A stretch of 64,000 nt of DNA from Cohnella sp. CFH 77786. GTDB lineage: Bacteria > Bacillota > Bacilli > Paenibacillales > Paenibacillaceae. This document shows, piece after piece, positions 1-8,209 of the stretch (position 1 is the stretch's first letter; the number at the start of each line of letters is the position of its first letter). The notes under the pieces were generated by a model. The model had not been told where the DNA came from, made no database searches, and was given only the letters and a program-made list of their open reading frames with translations. The stretch covers positions 372,001-436,000 of the forward strand of contig NZ_WJIB01000004.1 in assembly GCF_019400745.1 (NCBI RefSeq), read 5' to 3'. The position numbers were made by a program, and so were the translations under genes.

Positions 1-1426
1 GCTCCGCTTCACTTCGCTCCCCCAGCATTCTATGGACTTCCCCCAAACGCTGAAGGAGCCGGGGAATTCGGCTTTTTTCCTCCGGCAGCTTGCTTGTTCG
101 GATCAACCGGAGGACCGATTGATAATATTTTGCGGCAGAAGCGTAAGCGTGCAACCGATAGGCCCTCTCCGCCTCCTGGAGGAAGACGCGGATCGTTCGA
201 ACGGGGTCCGCTTCCGCCCCCGCCCCCTCATACAGATGAGCCAAGTGCTCGGTGTCGTCAAACCCGATCTCTTCCGCAACCTCAATGTAATGCATATAGG
301 CACGCCGCCGAACCATGATCGGAAGCTCTTCGTAAACGACATCCTTCGCTAGAGCATGATAGAAGCCGTAGTGGACCTCCGTATCTTGAATCTCTTCATA
401 AATAAGCCCTGAAGTTTTGAGCCTTTGTATGGCGGCCAGAAAGTCATCTTCATTCATCTGCGTGAGGCGATGAAGAATCCGATGGGCCGCAGTCCCCTTG
501 GACAGGGCCGCGTAGAGGAGCACTTTGTGATCCCCGCGATCGATCCGCCCGATACGGTCTTTCATCAACTCTTTGATTCGATAGGGAATCGCTTCGATCG
601 ACGGGATGGAGAGCGTCCAATCCCCATCAGCCTTAGATAATACACCCGTTTCGAGCAAAGAATGAATCAATTCATCGATAAACAAAGGCACGCCCTCGGA
701 ATGTTTCATGAGTAAGGGAATTAAGCCATCGGGCAACGCTGGTCCCAGCCGGTCTGTAAGCAGACGAGCAACTCCGCTTTCACTCAAGCGATGAAGACGG
801 AATTCTTGAAAATACTCTTCTTTTCGCAACGATTGGATAAAGCCGTTTACAGGATGATTCACGGATAATCCAAACGTGTCGACGGTAAACACCAGCAGGA
901 GAGGAAAGGTACTCATTCCGCGGCTCAAGTAGTGGAGAAATTCCAAGGAAGCAGGATCCGCGAAGTGCAGATCCTCCTGTACGATTACAAGCGGCTGATT
1001 TTCCGCCATTCGCTCTATGAGGCATACCAGGGACTCGAATAAACGCGTCTTCTCCAATGCGGGATCTCCTGCTCCCAGCGGCTCAGGAAGCGGGAATCGG
1101 CGCAACAGCTTGCCTAAGTCGGGCAGGTCCTTTGCCCACGCGGCTGCCTTCTCCGGATCTACACCGCGGAAACTCTGATTCAACATTTCAATCACCGGAG
1201 TATAGGCCGCATCTCCTCCGATAGAATAAGAGCGGCCAAGCATGATTTTGCATTGATGCTCACCGGCGATATTCATGATTTCCTGGGATAGCCGGGTTTT
1301 CCCGATACCTGGTTCACCCAGGATGGTAACGATAGCGCCTATTCCATCCTTCAGGTTGGCAAGGATCGCGGGAATTTGGTTGAAGTGCTTCTCCCTCTCG
1401 ACCATTGGTGAATTCTTCAAGATCAT
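1..1426 (-). CDS. AAA-type ATPase / LuxR- or cyclase-like regulator, C-terminus outside window
   Basis: The minus-strand frame is open from an ATG at 1426 to the left edge, about 475 codons, and its end lies outside the window. A Walker A motif, GEPGIGKT, sits near residue 35. A Walker-B-like segment, PLVIVQEDLHFAD, follows near residue 145 and has QED where LDD is usual. A helical region typical of the AAA_16 module of large signalling ATPases comes next. An in-frame TAG lies seven codons before the ATG, so the start is within about 20 bp of 1426. It is divergent from the PEP-utilising gene pair, which it could regulate; that is inference. The missing C-terminus decides the class: a LuxR helix-turn-helix, a kinase or a cyclase partner would each fit. 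Confidence 0.75.
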   Translation of the reverse strand, partial: MILKNSPMVEREKHFNQIPAILANLKDGIGAIVTILGEPGIGKTRLSQEIMNIAGEHQCKIMLGRSYSIGGDAAYTPVIEMLNQSFRGVDPEKAAAWAKDLPDLGKLLRRFPLPEPLGAGDPALEKTRLFESLVCLIERMAENQPLVIVQEDLHFADPASLEFLHYLSRGMSTFPLLLVFTVDTFGLSVNHPVNGFIQSLRKEEYFQEFRLHRLSESGVARLLTDRLGPALPDGLIPLLMKHSEGVPLFIDELIHSLLETGVLSKADGDWTLSIPSIEAIPYRIKELMKDRIGRIDRGDHKVLLYAALSKGTAAHRILHRLTQMNEDDFLAAIQRLKTSGLIYEEIQDTEVHYGFYHALAKDVVYEELPIMVRRRAYMHYIEVAEEIGFDDTEHLAHLYEGAGAEADPVRTIRVFLQEAERAYRLHAYASAAKYYQSVLRLIRTSKLPEEKSRIPRLLQRLGEVHRMLGERSEAE

Positions 1427-1599
1427 GATTGGAAAACAACCCTTCTATGGGGACTCACGGTCAATCCTTATTTGAAGATATATTTTCTACGCGTTGCATG
1501 AATTGTCCTTTACCCTATATACGTAATTTTCCTGATAGCTGAACGACCGCCATTCACGTATGATGATCGTAGGAGAGGGTAAGTGAGGAGTGTTGGTTT
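1427..1599. promoter_or_regulatory. Divergent intergenic region between ATPase and PEP-enzyme genes
   Basis: This 173-bp gap must hold both divergent promoters. The only clear element is the ribosome binding site GAGGAG at 1585-1590, nine bases before the GTG at 1600. I see no convincing sigma-A hexamer pair. Confidence 0.3.
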
Positions 1600-2445
1600 G
1601 TGAGCAGGATGATTCCCTTTACCGAGGCACGGGCAGAGGACGAAGTCGGCGAAAAGGCGAAAACCCTAGCGTATCTGCTGAAGTCCGGGTTCCCTGTGCC
1701 CGGAGGATTCATGATTCCGGCTCATGCCTTCGAGTCTGTCATCCAAAGAGATCAAGACCCGAATAGGTGGGTTCTCCCAGCGTTATTGCGTCAAGAAATT
1801 GAGGCAGCTTACAACCGATATGTGAAACCTCCCGTGGCCGTTCGTTCCTCCTGTTCCACGGAAGACCTGGAGTCGGCGTCGTTTGCCGGGCAATTCGAAA
1901 CGATAATCAACGTTACTTTCGTTAACTTGATGGAAGCGATTATGCGCTGCTTGCTTTCGGTCTATCAGGGCCATGCCCAATCCTATCTGGTAAATAGATT
2001 CCCTGCAGGCGGCCAGGCCCCGGCAATGTCCATTATCGTTCAGGATTTCGTAAATGCCGACGTTGCCGGGGTTGTCTTTAGCAAAAACCCCCTGACAGGA
2101 AATGAAGATGAGATGATCGTCAATTCGAGCTTCGGATTAGGCGAGGCGGTTGTATCCGGCCTCGTCACTCCGGACGTTTTCATTCTTTCCAAACCTGAGA
2201 GGGCAATCCTGAGAAGGCAACTCGGAGACAAAGCCTGCAAGACGATCCCCGATCGGGATGGGACCCGCATCGTCGAAACGGGCCCTGAAGAAAAATCGAT
2301 GACAAGTTTAAGCGATGAACAGCTGTATGAACTCCGGAACATGACGATGGCCGTTGAATCGCTTCTTGGCCGTCCGGTCGATCTTGAATTTGCATACCGC
2401 CAAGGAAAATTATATATCCTGCAAGCAAGAAAGATTACCGTTTGA
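1600..2445 (+). CDS. PEP/pyruvate-binding (ATP-grasp) domain protein, split PEP-utilising enzyme subunit
   Basis: 281 residues forming a compact PPDK_N / PEP-synthase ATP-grasp module and nothing else. Visible motifs are VAVRSSCSTEDLESASFAGQ near residue 80, matching the AVRSSATAED..SFAGQ nucleotide-binding signature, GVVFSKNPLTG near 160, and a C-terminal LYILQARKIT that closes ATP-grasp domains of this family. In PEP synthase, PPDK and rifampicin phosphotransferase this domain binds ATP and loads phosphate onto a swivelling His domain, which is absent here. The next gene, 16 bp downstream, supplies that His domain. GTG was chosen as start because GAGGAG lies nine bases upstream; ATG at 1609 is an alternative. 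Confidence 0.85.
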   Translation: MSRMIPFTEARAEDEVGEKAKTLAYLLKSGFPVPGGFMIPAHAFESVIQRDQDPNRWVLPALLRQEIEAAYNRYVKPPVAVRSSCSTEDLESASFAGQFETIINVTFVNLMEAIMRCLLSVYQGHAQSYLVNRFPAGGQAPAMSIIVQDFVNADVAGVVFSKNPLTGNEDEMIVNSSFGLGEAVVSGLVTPDVFILSKPERAILRRQLGDKACKTIPDRDGTRIVETGPEEKSMTSLSDEQLYELRNMTMAVESLLGRPVDLEFAYRQGKLYILQARKITV

Positions 2446-2461
2446 AGGGAGAAAAAAAAAG

Positions 2462-4081
2462 ATGAACCCTTTATCGGACTGGAAGAACAACTTGATCCTA
2501 AGCGAAAACGATCGACAGCTGGGATTTTGGATGCTGGATGATGCTCATTTCTCCAGACCGTTATCTCCTCTGTTTGCCTCCTTTATGTTACCCGCCGTCA
2601 CAACAGGAACCAAGCGAGCCTTTGAAAACATGAAAATGCCCGTCGTTCAATTCATCGCGAAGACCGATCAAGGTTACTATTATCAGACGATGCCTCCCCA
2701 TCCCGAGCCGCTCGAAGAACGAATGGTCAAGCATAAGAAAAAAATGGAGGAGTATTATCCTCAGATTCAGTCGTATTTGGAGCGCAAGGTGAATGAATTC
2801 TTTATGCCATTCTATAATACGTTGTCTGAACGGTCTGCGAAGGATTTATCGTTGAATGAAGCCCTGCAGTACATAGAAGAATTGCAGGATTTCTATATGA
2901 AAGCGTGGGAGTACCATTTTGAAATCTCGATCCCTCGAACCTATTTGGCGATCGAGTTGGAGGAAGCTTACGCGAAGGTGACCGGGGCAGAACGTCCTGA
3001 TGAGGTGTACGATTTGTTGAAGGGGATCATGAATATGTCTCTTGAAACCGATCGCGGATTATGGCTATTAGCCGAACAGGTCAAAACCTCCGCATTACTT
3101 CGCGCTGCTCTAACGACGTCAGGGAATCCGATGAAAACCCTGGAGCAAACAGCGGAAGGCAGGGAATTCATGAAGGAGCTGCGGGATTTCTTAAATATCT
3201 ATGGTCACCGTACCGCGATGACCCATGAGTTCATGGAAGAAACATGGTTTGAGAATCCGTCCTATGCTTTGTCCGTCATTACGAATTACGTTCGGAAGGA
3301 ATACGATTTCGACAAGGAATTCAAGCAAGTCGTTGCCGAACGCCACGCTAAGGTGTACGAGCTGTTCGAACGCCTTCCCGAAGGGGAAATGACAAACCGT
3401 TTTAAAGAAATCTACGGATGGGCGCTGTCTTGCTGGGGGGCTGACGAGGATCATCACTTCTACATCGATGCGATGATGGCAGCCAAATCCCGATACTTCT
3501 TGAAGAATGTAGGGCGCACTTTGGTTCAGCATCGAATTCTTGCCGGTGAAGAGGACATTTTCTTCTTATACCTGGATGATTTGTTGGAGGTCCTGCAAGA
3601 GCCTAAGGCCCTTCATGAGGTCGCCCGGGAGAATCAAAATCGATTGAAAGAATATCAGGGCAAACAGCCGAATCCTTTCTTCGGCACCCCATCGGACGAG
3701 TTGCGGAATCCGGTCATTGAGCGTATTTTCGGATTGCCCCAAGACCTCGTGGAAGAACAAGCGAAATCCTTCAGAGGATACGCAGCTTCTTCGGGCATGT
3801 ATACCGGCAGGGTCAAGATCATTACCGGGCAAGAAGATTTCCACAAGCTGAATAAAGGCGATATCCTCGTGTGTAAAACGGCGACACCGCCTTGGACGGT
3901 TCTATTCTCCGTCGCCGGCGCCCTCATTACCGATGCTGGCGGAATCCTGTCGCACGCCAGTATCGTGGCCAGGGAATATAAGCTTCCCAGCGTAGTCGGC
4001 ACGAAGGTGGCAACTTCGATCTTAAAGGACGGAGACGAAGTCACCGTAGATGGAACGAACGGGGTTGTTTACTTGGCGTAA
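2462..4081 (+). CDS. PEP-utilising enzyme with swivelling His domain (Rph/PEP-synthase-like second subunit)
   Basis: 539 residues from ATG 2462, which follows a purine-rich GAAGGGAG ribosome binding site; the frame is open further upstream but overlaps the previous gene. The first ~430 residues are mostly helical, like the central substrate domain of rifampicin phosphotransferase-type proteins. The last ~90 are a PEP-utilising mobile domain with GDILVCKTATPPWT and GGILSHASIVAREYKLP; the His in SHAS is the phospho-carrier. Together with the upstream ATP-grasp subunit it reconstitutes a dikinase normally encoded as one ~850-residue chain. The substrate cannot be read from sequence, so antibiotic phosphorylation is only one possibility. 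A hairpin follows the stop codon. Confidence 0.82.
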   Translation: MNPLSDWKNNLILSENDRQLGFWMLDDAHFSRPLSPLFASFMLPAVTTGTKRAFENMKMPVVQFIAKTDQGYYYQTMPPHPEPLEERMVKHKKKMEEYYPQIQSYLERKVNEFFMPFYNTLSERSAKDLSLNEALQYIEELQDFYMKAWEYHFEISIPRTYLAIELEEAYAKVTGAERPDEVYDLLKGIMNMSLETDRGLWLLAEQVKTSALLRAALTTSGNPMKTLEQTAEGREFMKELRDFLNIYGHRTAMTHEFMEETWFENPSYALSVITNYVRKEYDFDKEFKQVVAERHAKVYELFERLPEGEMTNRFKEIYGWALSCWGADEDHHFYIDAMMAAKSRYFLKNVGRTLVQHRILAGEEDIFFLYLDDLLEVLQEPKALHEVARENQNRLKEYQGKQPNPFFGTPSDELRNPVIERIFGLPQDLVEEQAKSFRGYAASSGMYTGRVKIITGQEDFHKLNKGDILVCKTATPPWTVLFSVAGALITDAGGILSHASIVAREYKLPSVVGTKVATSILKDGDEVTVDGTNGVVYLA

Positions 4082-4088
4082 ATGGCAC

Positions 4089-4114
4089 AAAGGAGCTGTG
4101 CAGACAGCTCCTTT
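4089..4114. terminator. Bidirectional terminator hairpin
   Basis: AAAGGAGCTGT and ACAGCTCCTTT form a perfect 11-bp stem with a GCAG loop, between the convergent PEP-enzyme and RidA genes. The U-tract is short on either strand. Confidence 0.7.
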
Positions 4115-4134
4115 CGACGTTTGCCTGAATCGCT

Positions 4135-4530
4135 TTATTTCACCGCAGTCGCTTCGATCTCAACCAACAGTTCCGGAAAAGCCAGTCTTGAAATCCCGAG
4201 CAGCGTGGCGCTCACCTGAGCGTTTTCTTGGGTAAGGCGCCCCACGATCACATCGTAATTGGCAAAGAATTGATCAACATCCGTCGTATAGTAGTTAAGC
4301 CTTACCACATCCGACAATGCGTATCCCGCTTCGCTTAACACGACTTCCAGATTGTCCATCGATTGCTTCATCTGGGCTCGCATATCTCCGATATGGATCG
4401 GCTTGCCATCCGGATCCATGGACGTTTGCCCGGCGCAATACAGCACGTGCTGCCCCGCCTTCACCTCGGCTGCCTGCACGAAGCCCAATTGATCCTGCCA
4501 CTTCCACGGATTTATCGTTCTGTGTCTCAT
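4135..4530 (-). CDS. RidA/YjgF/YER057c family protein
   Basis: 131 residues, the usual RidA length, with features such as VLYCAGQTSMDPDGKP near the N-terminus, DVVRLNYYTTDVD in the middle and FPELLVEIEATAV at the C-terminus. Canonical RidA proteins hydrolyse reactive enamine/imine intermediates. Here the usual R-x-C-V-E end is replaced by LVEIEATA, so it belongs to a divergent subgroup and its activity is unproven. Its ATG overlaps the stop codon of the upstream hemerythrin-like gene (ATGA), indicating translational coupling in one operon. Confidence 0.85.
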   Translation of the reverse strand: MRHRTINPWKWQDQLGFVQAAEVKAGQHVLYCAGQTSMDPDGKPIHIGDMRAQMKQSMDNLEVVLSEAGYALSDVVRLNYYTTDVDQFFANYDVIVGRLTQENAQVSATLLGISRLAFPELLVEIEATAVK

Positions 4531-5195
4531 GCCAATCTTGCCTCCAGCTCCGCCCAGTCATCGGCCGAGAGAACGCTTCGCGCCAACTTGCCGGCTGCCT
4601 CAAAAACCTCCGGCGGAGCGAACTTCTTCATGGGACCGAACATCTCGAGACGATCATGAATGTTACATCCCGGGATCATGTACTGCAGAAATAATCCCAT
4701 CTTCTCCGGGGGAATATTGGATTCGATCTCATGGCCTAACGCGATTAATTGTTCATCGGTACGTGCAGCCCAGAGCATTTCCATGCCTATCGTTTCTTCC
4801 CTATGCAGGTGAGCCAAATAATGAGAGGCAAAATGGAAATAATCCAGCACGAATTTTTTCGAGATCTCCAGGCGTTCGTTCGGGTTCTCCATTTGCGCAA
4901 TCGTCTGCAGAAGACGATCAAGTTCGGTCAATTCCTTATCGAGGGAAACATGGTCGTTCTCTAATATCTGTGCTTTCTCCACGCTTTGTTCTTTGTAGAT
5001 AGGATCACAATAATGATCCTCATGTTCTGCGTGAGAGTGAAGCATTCTAAACAAAGGCTTGCATTGCTGGACCAACTCGTCAACTTGCACAGAGTCTGTG
5101 AAATCCATCGAACTCACTTTCAAGGATGCATGGGCTAAGCCGTAACGTACTCCTTTGTGAATCGCCGTAAAAAATCCGTCGAATCTCTTTGCCAT
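4527..5195 (-). CDS. Hemerythrin-like (HHE) domain protein
   Basis: 222 residues without signal peptide. The pattern is four helices with metal-ligand-type residues: HSHAEHEDHYCDP near residues 52-64, ENDHVSLDKEL near 80 and HYLAHLHREE near 122-131. This fits a hemerythrin/HHE di-iron fold, a family that senses or buffers O2, NO or iron. The C-terminal ~90 residues are longer than a minimal HHE domain and are not recognised. It is coupled to the RidA gene by a 4-bp overlap, and a DUF5602-like secreted protein gene lies 39 bp upstream in the same direction. Confidence 0.7.
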   Translation of the reverse strand: MAKRFDGFFTAIHKGVRYGLAHASLKVSSMDFTDSVQVDELVQQCKPLFRMLHSHAEHEDHYCDPIYKEQSVEKAQILENDHVSLDKELTELDRLLQTIAQMENPNERLEISKKFVLDYFHFASHYLAHLHREETIGMEMLWAARTDEQLIALGHEIESNIPPEKMGLFLQYMIPGCNIHDRLEMFGPMKKFAPPEVFEAAGKLARSVLSADDWAELEARLA

Positions 5196-5234
5196 CGGGC
5201 AAACACTTCCTTTGATTTTGTTATGTGATGGATC

Positions 5235-5945
5235 TCATTTTATTTTTTGCTGCTCTTCGTCGGAAATGAAATACGCATGAATGTCGTAGTGCGGAACTTC
5301 AAACCCCTCATGCCCGTGAGCCTGGAACTCCACATCCATTTGGACGACAGCGGGGGACGGGACTCCCTTCATGCCGGGAAGGTTGACATGGTTAACTCCC
5401 TTTTCAAAATCATCCTGGGCAATCATATATTCGAGGAACACGAGCTTCCCTTCGTACACGCCATAGATTGGCCCGGTCGGAAGGTCGCCGGCTTGCGGAT
5501 TCGCCCAATGTTCGCCCATGGCGGGAACAACCCCCGATATTTTAATGGACCCTTCTGGCAGCGCCAGCACATACGCTTCCTGCTTCGCTTTATCCCAACT
5601 TACATTCTGTGCGTGTACGGCATCTGCCAAATCCCGGATCCAGACCGTCGGTTCGCCGTTCTTCATCCGAATCGAAACGGTTTTGCCGTTGAATGCTGCG
5701 GTTTTATGATCCTTGTTTACGGAAAAGGTCTTGCCGAATAACTCCGCGAATGCGTGGCCGGAGACATACAGCTTGCCATCAGCCGACCGATGGTTTGCCG
5801 TTGAAACCACTTGGACGCCATTGACTTGAACGGTGAGGCCTGCGCTTTTCCCCTCGGCCGCCGCCATGCTGTCCGTCCCATGCGCCGATACGCTGCCGCT
5901 TAACAGAATAAACAAACTAACGGCCAAGCCCAACATTTTTTTCAT
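5235..5945 (-). CDS. Secreted stalk-domain plus DUF5602 (TTHB210)-like protein
   Basis: 236 residues. A signal peptide covers about residues 1-22 (MKKMLGLAVSLFILLSGSVSAHG). It is followed by a copper-amine-oxidase-N-like stalk domain at ~35-130 (VNGVQVV, GKLYVSGHAFAELFGKTF, VWIRDLADAV). The C-terminal ~100 residues (VPAMGEHWANP..GPIYGVYEGKLVFLEYMI, VPHYDIHAYFI) resemble DUF5602/TTHB210 proteins, with His residues that could bind metal. It is probably the first gene of the hemerythrin/RidA operon. Molecular function is unknown. Confidence 0.7.
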   Translation of the reverse strand: MKKMLGLAVSLFILLSGSVSAHGTDSMAAAEGKSAGLTVQVNGVQVVSTANHRSADGKLYVSGHAFAELFGKTFSVNKDHKTAAFNGKTVSIRMKNGEPTVWIRDLADAVHAQNVSWDKAKQEAYVLALPEGSIKISGVVPAMGEHWANPQAGDLPTGPIYGVYEGKLVFLEYMIAQDDFEKGVNHVNLPGMKGVPSPAVVQMDVEFQAHGHEGFEVPHYDIHAYFISDEEQQKIK

Positions 5946-6077
5946 CCGTTAATCACTCCATTTTCATCGGAATTCGATTCCCGTTATTCCAAATTGGATT
6001 TCCGCCCCATGTTCCCGGCCCTCCTCCCCCTCGTGTTTCATGACACTTTCCAAATTTACTATGAACTCCATGAAGGC

Positions 6078-6128
6078 ACTATCGAGTAAATGACGTATTC
6101 TCTAAATTCGAATGACGTATTTTTCTCA
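6078..6128 (+). repeat. Two-copy intergenic repeat with ACGTATT direct repeats (copy 1)
   Basis: The segment beginning CTATCGAGTAAATGACGTATT and continuing with a second ATGACGTATT 22 bp later closely matches 54075-54125. Both copies are in intergenic DNA upstream of genes. The two ACGTATT boxes are about two helical turns apart, which could suit a dimeric regulator; that is inference. Confidence 0.45.
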
Positions 6129-6189
6129 TCAGGTAACGATCGAATAAATCAGGTCACCTGCGATAGAGAGAACCTCCATCCCGGACCTA

Positions 6190-6195
6190 TATAAT
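6190..6195 (+). promoter_or_regulatory. -10 element upstream of importer locus 1
   Basis: A perfect TATAAT lies 37 bp before the first permease start. No good TTGACA-like -35 occurs at 16-18 bp spacing, as expected of a promoter needing an activator such as the YesN-type regulator encoded downstream. Confidence 0.45.
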
Positions 6196-6232
6196 GAGGC
6201 CATCCTGATCGGGAAGAAGAGGTTACAAGGCT

Positions 6233-7213
6233 ATGGCTAATCCATCCATCGTACGTTCAGCGTCCAAACGGGCACACCCGGAGCGGCAGAGTGGGATCGC
6301 CCGGCTGCTGAGAGACATTGCTAGAAATCGAGTGCTGCTGCTGATGCTTTTACCGCCAACCATCCTATTCTTTATTAATTGCTATATCCCGATGTTCGGC
6401 GTCCTCATCGCTTTCAAAAATATCAATTACGTCGATGGAATCCTGGGCAGTCCATGGGCGGGACTGAACAATTTCCGGTTCCTCTTCGCCACTTCCGATG
6501 CATGGCGAGTGACCGTCAATACGGTCGGCTACAATATCGCGTTTATCGTATCCGGACTGATCCTTTCGGTTACGGTCGCCATAGCGGTCAACGAAGTGCG
6601 CGCCAAGCTCGCTTCACGGTTTTACCAAACCGTGATGATTATGCCGAATTTCTTGTCCATGGTCGTCGTCAGCTATATCGTGTACGCCTTTCTGCATCCG
6701 GAATACGGCTTCCTGGTCAAATACATACTGCCCGTATTCGGATACTCCTCCGTGAACGCCTACATGCACCCCCAAGCCTGGCCCTACATTCTATGGTTGA
6801 CGAAAATGTGGCACTCCGTCGGTATCGGGAGCGTCATCTATCTGGCATCCATAACCGGCATCAACGAGGAGCTGTACGAAGCCGCGGTCATGGATGGCGC
6901 CAGCAAGTGGCAGCAGATCACCCGCATTACGCTTCCGCTTCTGACTCCCGTGATGGTCATCCTGACGATTCTGAATATGGGCGGCATCTTCCGCTCCGAC
7001 TTCGGCTTGTTCTATCACGTTACGCTCGACTCCGGCGCGTTGCGCTCCACGACCGATGTCATCGATACGTACGTCTACCGGGGGTTGATCCAACTTGGCG
7101 ATCTGGGAATGTCTTCCGCAGCGAATTTTTACCAATCAGTAGTCGGCTTCTTCCTTGTTATCGGAGCCAACGCGCTGGCTCGCAGACTCAATCGTGATAC
7201 GGCACTCTTCTAG
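6233..7213 (+). CDS. LplB-type sugar ABC transporter permease
   Basis: 326 residues with six predicted membrane segments, the first near residues 33-55 (LLLMLLPPTILFFINCYIPMFG). The permease signature EELYEAAVMDGASKWQQITRITLPLL at ~215-240 is the EAA loop that contacts the ATPase. The sequence MFGVLIAFKNINYVDGILGSPWAGLNNF is typical of LplB/YteP permeases for plant oligosaccharides. The partner permease starts 15 bp downstream. No ATPase gene is present, as usual where a shared MsmX-type ATPase serves several importers. Confidence 0.92.
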   Translation: MANPSIVRSASKRAHPERQSGIARLLRDIARNRVLLLMLLPPTILFFINCYIPMFGVLIAFKNINYVDGILGSPWAGLNNFRFLFATSDAWRVTVNTVGYNIAFIVSGLILSVTVAIAVNEVRAKLASRFYQTVMIMPNFLSMVVVSYIVYAFLHPEYGFLVKYILPVFGYSSVNAYMHPQAWPYILWLTKMWHSVGIGSVIYLASITGINEELYEAAVMDGASKWQQITRITLPLLTPVMVILTILNMGGIFRSDFGLFYHVTLDSGALRSTTDVIDTYVYRGLIQLGDLGMSSAANFYQSVVGFFLVIGANALARRLNRDTALF

Positions 7214-7228
7214 AATGGAGAATGGAAA

Positions 7229-8143
7229 ATGAGCAAAGCAGCTAGCGTTAATTCGTATCAGAAAGTGTCCAAGCCGGCGGAGGTCTTGCTTCACTTAACA
7301 TTCATCGCGTTCAGTCTTGCGTGTATCCTGCCCGTCCTGCTGATCGTCGCCATCTCGTTCTCCAACGAGAAGATGCTTACGCTCAAGGGCTACAAGTTCT
7401 GGCCGAACGAGATCGATCTCTCCGCCTATCGCTACCTTTTTACCAATTCGGCTACGCTGGTAAGGGCATATGGGGTTACCTTAACCGTCACCTGTATCGG
7501 CACGATTCTCGCGGTCATGCTGATCGCCTTATACGCCTATCCCCTCTTCCGCAAGGACTTTCCATTCAAGAAGTTCTTTAATTTTTACCTTCTGATCACC
7601 ATGCTGTTCTCCGGAGGGCTGGTTCCGTTCTATCTGCTGTATATCAACTATTTGCACCTCAGAGACTCGCTGATCGCGCTTATCCTTCCGGGTCTTACCA
7701 ACGCGTTCTTCATCTTTATTACGCGCACCTTCTTTCAGCAGACCATACCGGAAGAGATGATCGAGTCGGGCAAGCTGGACGGGGCGTCGGAGTGGCGGAT
7801 TTTCTTCCAGCTCGTGCTTCCCATATCGCTGCCGGTTCTGGCCACCATCGGCCTGTTCACGACGCTAACGTATTGGAATGACTGGTTCAACTCCTTGTTG
7901 TTCATCAACGATACCGACAAGTTTTCCTTGCAGTACGTGATGATTCAAATGATTCGCCAAGCGGAGTTCTTCAAGAACCAATTGGCGGGAAGCGGCGTCG
8001 CGCTGCTGGTGCAACAAGCGGTTCCGACGGAAAGTCTTCGCATGGCGATGGTTGTCGTCTCCATCGGTCCCATTCTGTTCGTCTATCCTTTCTTCCAGAA
8101 GTACTTCACCAAAGGACTCACGGTCGGAGCGATCAAGGGGTAA
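7229..8143 (+). CDS. YtcP/LplC-type sugar ABC transporter permease
   Basis: 304 residues with six predicted membrane segments. The EAA loop is EEMIESGKLDGASEWRIFFQLVLPISLP at ~173-200, and the typical C-terminus is FFQKYFTKGLTVGAIKG. A GGAG-type ribosome binding site precedes ATG 7229. It pairs with the upstream LplB-type permease to form the channel of the importer. Confidence 0.93.
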   Translation: MSKAASVNSYQKVSKPAEVLLHLTFIAFSLACILPVLLIVAISFSNEKMLTLKGYKFWPNEIDLSAYRYLFTNSATLVRAYGVTLTVTCIGTILAVMLIALYAYPLFRKDFPFKKFFNFYLLITMLFSGGLVPFYLLYINYLHLRDSLIALILPGLTNAFFIFITRTFFQQTIPEEMIESGKLDGASEWRIFFQLVLPISLPVLATIGLFTTLTYWNDWFNSLLFINDTDKFSLQYVMIQMIRQAEFFKNQLAGSGVALLVQQAVPTESLRMAMVVVSIGPILFVYPFFQKYFTKGLTVGAIKG

Positions 8144-8148
8144 AAATG

Positions 8149-8177
8149 TCTAACTCTGGCGAAAACGCCGGTTAGAA
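8149..8177 (+). terminator. Intercistronic stem-loop before the binding-protein gene
   Basis: TCTAACTCTGGCG and CGCCGGTTAGA form an imperfect stem around an AAAA loop, between the second permease and the lipoprotein gene. With no U-tract, it more likely adjusts mRNA stability so that the binding protein is made in excess than terminates transcription. Confidence 0.45.
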
Positions 8178-8209
8178 TATATGATTAATCTTATGGGAGG
8201 CAGAACGAA

